Assembly (NCBI GenBank): GCA_945870545.1
Contig: CAMBTF010000007.1
Coordinates: 1 to 17,835, forward strand
Direction of reading: 5' to 3'
DNA length: 17,835 bases
From: Akkermansia muciniphila
Lineage (GTDB): Bacteria > Verrucomicrobiota > Verrucomicrobiia > Verrucomicrobiales > Akkermansiaceae
Shown here: piece by piece, positions 15,325 to 17,835 of the stretch
How the letters are laid out: each line of letters opens with the position of its first letter
Numbering within the stretch: the stretch's first letter is position 1
Program-made: the position numbers and the translations under genes
The notes under the pieces: model-generated
The model's database searches: none
What the model was told of the DNA's origin: nothing
What the model saw: only the letters and a program-made list of their open reading frames with translations

Positions 15325-15785
15325 AATCCCTCCTCGCCGGAAATGCCGACCACCATTTCCGCATCCGCCTGCCGGACGGCGATGCGATCCCGCTTTCCTT
15401 CCACGTCACGGAGGTCGGCCATGTCCGCAAGACTTTCCTCGATTGCGGCGGCACGCGGCGCGAAACCGAAACCTGCCAGCTCCAAGTCTGGGTCGGCGAG
15501 GATTACGACCACCGCATCGAGACCGGGAAAATGGCGGGCATCCTCGAAAAGGGCAAAGCCGTCATCCCCGATGATTCCGTCCCCGTGGAGATCGAATACG
15601 AGGATCGCTTGATTTCCCAATACACGATCACCGGCCACGAGATCACCGGCGACGCGGTTATCCTCACCCTCGCCCACAAGCACGCCGAATGCCTCGCTCC
15701 GGAACTCTGCGGACTGCCTTCGATCAACCGCCTCCCCGCCCTCGGCGGGAAATCCTCCTGCTGCGCCCCCGGCCAAACCTGCTGA
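15306..15785 (+). CDS. DUF6428 family protein of the ars operon
   Basis: 159-residue soluble protein that I recognise as DUF6428, a family of unknown function. Conserved features visible: FRIRLPDGDAIPLSFHVTEVG (about 18-38), with a conserved His in FHVTE; the core FLDCGGTRRETETCQLQVWV (44-63); DHRIE (68-72); and the C-terminal ECLAPELCG (128-136). A Cys-rich end, SSCCAPGQTC, recalls the SCC motif at the end of the upstream ArsR. No signal peptide or membrane segment is present. It starts inside arsR and ends 4 bp before the channel gene, so it is a genuine operon member. Conserved His and Cys residues would suit metalloid or metal binding (for example arsenite buffering or delivery), but that is inference. 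Confidence 0.85.
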   Translation: MQLKELKSLLAGNADHHFRIRLPDGDAIPLSFHVTEVGHVRKTFLDCGGTRRETETCQLQVWVGEDYDHRIETGKMAGILEKGKAVIPDDSVPVEIEYEDRLISQYTITGHEITGDAVILTLAHKHAECLAPELCGLPSINRLPALGGKSSCCAPGQTC

Positions 15786-15789
15786 AATT

Positions 15790-16446
15790 ATGAAGCATCG
15801 GTTTTTCGCGGAATTGCTCGGCACCTTCATCCTCGTTTTCGCGGGGACTGGAGCGATGGTCGTGAACGAAATCACCGGCGGTGTGATCGGCCATGTCGGC
15901 GTGGCTCTGACCTTCGGATTGGTCGTGGCGGCGATGATCTACACCTTCGGCGATGTCAGCGGCGCGCATCTCAATCCCGCCGTATCCATAGGCTTCGCGG
16001 TGGCCGGGCGTTTTCCCGCCGCAGATCTGCCCGCCTACCTGAGCGCCCAGATGCTCGGCGCGCTCAGTGCCAGCGGCTCGCTGAAACTCCTCTTCCCGGA
16101 TTCGTGGAGGCTCGGAATGACACTTCCGGCAGACACTGCAGCGCAGAGTTTTTTCCTGGAGATCATCCTCACAGCCATCCTCATGCTTACCATTCTCAGT
16201 GTCTCGCACGGCGCGAAGGAGAAAGGCATCACCGCCGCGATCGCGATCGGCTCCGTGGTGGGGCTCGAAGCAATGTTCGCGGGGCCGATCAGCGGCGCAT
16301 CGATGAACCCCGCCCGTTCGCTCGGCCCCGCGCTCGTCAGCGGCCATTTCGATCACATCTGGCTCTACCCCTTCGCCACCATCATCGGCGCGATCGTCGC
16401 TATTCCCCTTTTCAAAATAACCCGCAAACCGGAATCCACCCCATGA
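15790..16446 (+). CDS. MIP/aquaporin family channel, aquaglyceroporin-like (AqpS-type)
   Basis: 218-residue inner-membrane channel of the major intrinsic protein family with six membrane segments and two half-helices. Both signature loops are intact: SGAHLNPAVSIGF (NPA at 62-64) and SGASMNPARSLGPAL (NPA at 173-175, selectivity-filter Arg176). The N-terminus FFAELLGTFILVFAGTGAMVV is typical. It lies between DUF6428 and arsC, overlapping arsC by 4 bp. In Sinorhizobium meliloti an aquaglyceroporin, AqpS, replaces the arsenite pump in an ars operon and lets arsenite formed by ArsC flow out. The same role is likely here, since no arsB or acr3 gene is visible. Water or glycerol transport cannot be excluded. 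Confidence 0.92.
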   Translation: MKHRFFAELLGTFILVFAGTGAMVVNEITGGVIGHVGVALTFGLVVAAMIYTFGDVSGAHLNPAVSIGFAVAGRFPAADLPAYLSAQMLGALSASGSLKLLFPDSWRLGMTLPADTAAQSFFLEIILTAILMLTILSVSHGAKEKGITAAIAIGSVVGLEAMFAGPISGASMNPARSLGPALVSGHFDHIWLYPFATIIGAIVAIPLFKITRKPESTP

Positions 16447-16886
16447 AACCACCCGCCATCCTCATCCTCTGCACCGGCAACTCCTGCCGCTCCCATCTCG
16501 CCGAGGCGATCCTGCGCCGCGCGCTCGGGGAAAAATTCCGCGTCGAAAGCGCCGGCTCGAACCCCGCCGGATACGTCCACCCGCTCGCGATCCGCGCGCT
16601 GGAGGAGATCGGCATCGACACCACCGGCCACCACTCGAAGCACATGAACGGTTTCCTCGAAGACCAGGTGGAAACGGTGATCACCGTCTGCGGCAACGCC
16701 GACCAGGCCTGCCCCATGTTCCCCGGCCAGATGAACCGCCACCACTGGCCCTTCGATGATCCCGCCCACGCCACCGGCACTGAGGAGGAGCAGTTCGCCG
16801 TCTTCCGCCGCGTGCGGGATGAGATCGCGAAAGTCTTTGGAGCCTATGCGGCGGGGAGGCTGGATGGAATGAACCGAATCATTTAA
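16443..16886 (+). CDS. arsC: arsenate reductase, low-molecular-weight phosphatase fold (thioredoxin type)
   Basis: 147-residue cytosolic enzyme reducing arsenate to arsenite. It has the LMW-phosphatase P-loop as CTGNSCRS, with nucleophile Cys10 and Cys15 at the same positions as Staphylococcus aureus ArsC. The redox pair follows as Cys83 and Cys90 in TVCGNADQACP, near Cys82/Cys89 of S. aureus, and the general acid Asp lies in WPFDDPA. All residues for the thioredoxin-coupled cycle are therefore present. The frame is open upstream inside the channel gene, but the ATG at 16443, overlapping the channel stop as ATGA, gives the usual N-terminus MKPPAILIL. It is the last gene of the operon; no strong terminator hairpin is evident in the 117 bp that follow. 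Confidence 0.96.
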   Translation: MKPPAILILCTGNSCRSHLAEAILRRALGEKFRVESAGSNPAGYVHPLAIRALEEIGIDTTGHHSKHMNGFLEDQVETVITVCGNADQACPMFPGQMNRHHWPFDDPAHATGTEEEQFAVFRRVRDEIAKVFGAYAAGRLDGMNRII

Positions 16887-17003
16887 ACTCAAGCGCTGCT
16901 GGCGATCTGTTCGGACGTGCGAGGAATACGACCGTCATTTCCAGTGATATTTTGACGACCGGGGAACAGTCCCATGCCGAAAGTTGAGTATCCGGAAGTA
17001 TCG

Positions 17004-17309
17004 TCACGCGACCAGAGGCTTCACCCGCGCCCGGATCGCCGATGCATGCTGAAACTGAACCACCCGGAGATCGTAGCGGCTTTGGAGGTTGATCCAGAAC
17101 TGCGGATCCATGCCGAAGAACGTACCCAAGGTGAAGGCCACCTCCGCATTGATGGCACGTTTGCCTTTGACGATCTCGTTGATTGTTGAGCGGGGAATCC
17201 CCGTGCGCCGGTAAAGTTCGCTTTGGCTGAGTTGATACGCATCGAGAAACTCCTCTTTAAGAAGGCGTCCCGGTGTGACGGCAAGAATGGCTTTTTGTTC
17301 ACGTGTCAT
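17004..17309 (-). CDS. higA: HigA-family addiction-module antitoxin
   Basis: 101-residue XRE-type DNA-binding antitoxin, second gene of a toxin-first pair. The helix-turn-helix reads LSQSELYRRTGIPRSTINEIVKGKRAI (about residues 27-53), followed by FTLGTFFGMDPQFWINLQSRYDL, a stretch typical of HigA. It should bind HigB through its body and repress its own operon. The gene starts 12 bp downstream of the higB stop. A GTTCTG half-site resembling the operator over the toxin start lies next to its ATG at 17311-17316. Confidence 0.93.
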   Translation of the reverse strand: MTREQKAILAVTPGRLLKEEFLDAYQLSQSELYRRTGIPRSTINEIVKGKRAINAEVAFTLGTFFGMDPQFWINLQSRYDLRVVQFQHASAIRARVKPLVA

Positions 17310-17321
17310 TGTTCTGAAAGT

Positions 17322-17618
17322 TCAGTGGTAGTCGGTGATTTCGACATCGAAGGCATTTCCCTCACTCCAGCGGAAGCAGATGCGCCATTGATCGTTGATG
17401 CGAATGCTGTGCTGGCCGGAGCGATTTCCCCTCAGAGCCTCCAGACGATTGCTCGGCGGAACTCGTAGGAAATCGAGGGTTGTGGCGGCATCCAGCATGT
17501 TGAGTTTGGTGATGGCACGATGGAGAAGATCGGCGGGGAAACGTGTCCTCTGGCCGCGCCAAAGCTTTTCCGTTTCCTTATCACCGAAACTTTCGATCAC
17601 CTCCCCAATGTTCTGCAT
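17322..17618 (-). CDS. higB: HigB/RelE-family toxin, probable mRNA interferase
   Basis: 98-residue toxin of the RelE/ParE superfamily; HigB toxins cleave mRNA on the ribosome. The family blocks are clear: ESFGDKETEKLWRGQR, LNMLDAATTLDFLRVPPSNRLE, and the C-terminal GQHSIRINDQWRICFRW, ending EITDYH with the usual terminal Tyr-His. No truncation is seen, so it should be functional with HigA. The start at ATG 17618 gives MQNIGEVIESFGD; a GTG six codons downstream follows GGGGAG directly, too close to act as its ribosome site. The gene is downstream of alaS on the same strand, 48 bp after its stop, and has its own likely operator, so it is probably transcribed independently. Confidence 0.93.
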   Translation of the reverse strand: MQNIGEVIESFGDKETEKLWRGQRTRFPADLLHRAITKLNMLDAATTLDFLRVPPSNRLEALRGNRSGQHSIRINDQWRICFRWSEGNAFDVEITDYH

Positions 17619-17629
17619 TCCAGAACATT
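17607..17629. promoter_or_regulatory. higO: perfect inverted repeat over the higB start, likely HigA operator
   Basis: AATGTTCTG-CATTC-CAGAACATT is a perfect 9-bp inverted repeat with a 5-bp spacer, and the spacer holds the higB ATG (17616-17618, minus strand). Such placement suits autorepression by HigA or the HigBA complex. A -35-like TTGAAC lies just upstream on the minus strand (about 17644-17649) with 17 bp to TGTTCT within the repeat, so the site would cover the promoter core. The gene label is a suggestion only. Confidence 0.65.
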
Positions 17630-17666
17630 TCGCAAGCGGGAAAAGTTCAAATCCGTAGTCGTCGTG

Positions 17667-17835
17667 TCATTTTAACAAAGTACTCCCAGCCGCCGCTTTG
17701 ATCTCCTCCAGCTTCGTGCGATCCGGAGCCGCGCCCCTAGCCTGATCCGGCTTGCCGCCGCCTTTGCCGCCGGCGAGTGCGGCGAGATCGCGGAGGAGGT
17801 CGCCGGCTTTCAGGCCTGCCGCTAGCGCATCGGCT
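17667..17835 (-). CDS. alaS: alanyl-tRNA synthetase, C-terminal end only
   Basis: The last 55 codons of a gene entering from the right edge, ending with TGA at 17667-17669. The visible end contains the motif AGGKGGGKPDQARG, characteristic of the C-terminal (C-Ala/DHHA1) domain of alanyl-tRNA synthetase, then KLEEIKAAAG and LLK before the stop. The enzyme charges tRNA-Ala in the cytosol. The catalytic and editing domains are outside the window, so integrity cannot be judged. Confidence 0.9.
   Translation of the reverse strand, partial: ADALAAGLKAGDLLRDLAALAGGKGGGKPDQARGAAPDRTKLEEIKAAAGSTLLK

Noticed and set aside
16887..17003. Possible extra ars gene or terminator after arsC
   Set aside because: No open frame with a domain and no stem followed by a T-run could be found in these 117 bp.

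Overview
The window is a high-GC bacterial chromosome segment of 17.8 kb. The gene content fits best with a member of the Verrucomicrobiota or a neighbouring PVC lineage. The reasons are a secreted VCBS-repeat protein inside a sugar-catabolism operon, a fucose/arabinose-isomerase-like enzyme paired with a ribulokinase-like kinase, a DUF6428 protein in an arsenic operon, and compact intergenic DNA holding short GC-rich hairpins and tandem repeats. This placement is an inference from gene content; no rRNA or other phylogenetic marker is complete here.

Layout. (1) 1-2300, minus strand: the N-terminal part of an ABC-F ATPase, cut by the window edge, preceded by a beta-CASP metallo-beta-lactamase-fold protein of the RNA-processing type. 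(2) 2338-2817: a gene-free stretch with a terminator-like hairpin and a decayed IS3-family transposase end, which abuts the next gene. (3) 2818-11155, plus strand: a GntR/FCD regulator followed by five catabolic genes. These are a secreted VCBS beta-propeller-like protein, an FGGY (ribulokinase-like) kinase, an L-fucose/L-arabinose isomerase-like protein, an MFS transporter and a DHDPS/NAL-superfamily lyase. Several junctions overlap by 4 bp, and a 159-bp hairpin-rich gap separates the isomerase from the transporter. (4) 11156-11724: non-coding DNA with three families of tandem repeats. (5) 11725-13723: a secreted fasciclin (FAS1) protein, an ECF-type sigma factor and an RskA-type membrane anti-sigma factor, resembling the SigK-RskA-MPT70/83 system of mycobacteria. 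(6) 13729-14826, minus strand: a PfkB-family sugar kinase, probably 2-keto-3-deoxygluconate kinase. (7) 14886-16886, plus strand: an arsenic-resistance operon of arsR, a DUF6428 gene, a MIP channel gene and a thioredoxin-type arsC, with a palindromic operator/promoter before arsR and no efflux pump in view. (8) 17004-17618, minus strand: a HigB/HigA toxin-antitoxin pair with a perfect inverted repeat over the toxin start codon. (9) 17667-17835, minus strand: the C-terminal end of alanyl-tRNA synthetase.

How the genes may work together. The GntR block looks like one inducible unit for a sugar or sugar acid: import by the MFS protein, isomerisation and phosphorylation by the isomerase and kinase, and carbon-carbon cleavage of a 2-keto acid by the lyase. 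The isomerase/kinase route and the keto-acid lyase do not join into one textbook pathway, so the substrate is open. The ars operon looks like the reductase-plus-aquaglyceroporin type, in which ArsC reduces arsenate to arsenite and the channel lets arsenite leave down its gradient. The least expected signals are the fasciclin/SigK/RskA-like module, the DUF6428 gene in the channel-type ars operon, the translational coupling of a secreted VCBS protein to a cytosolic kinase, and the mutually exclusive hairpins before the transporter gene.
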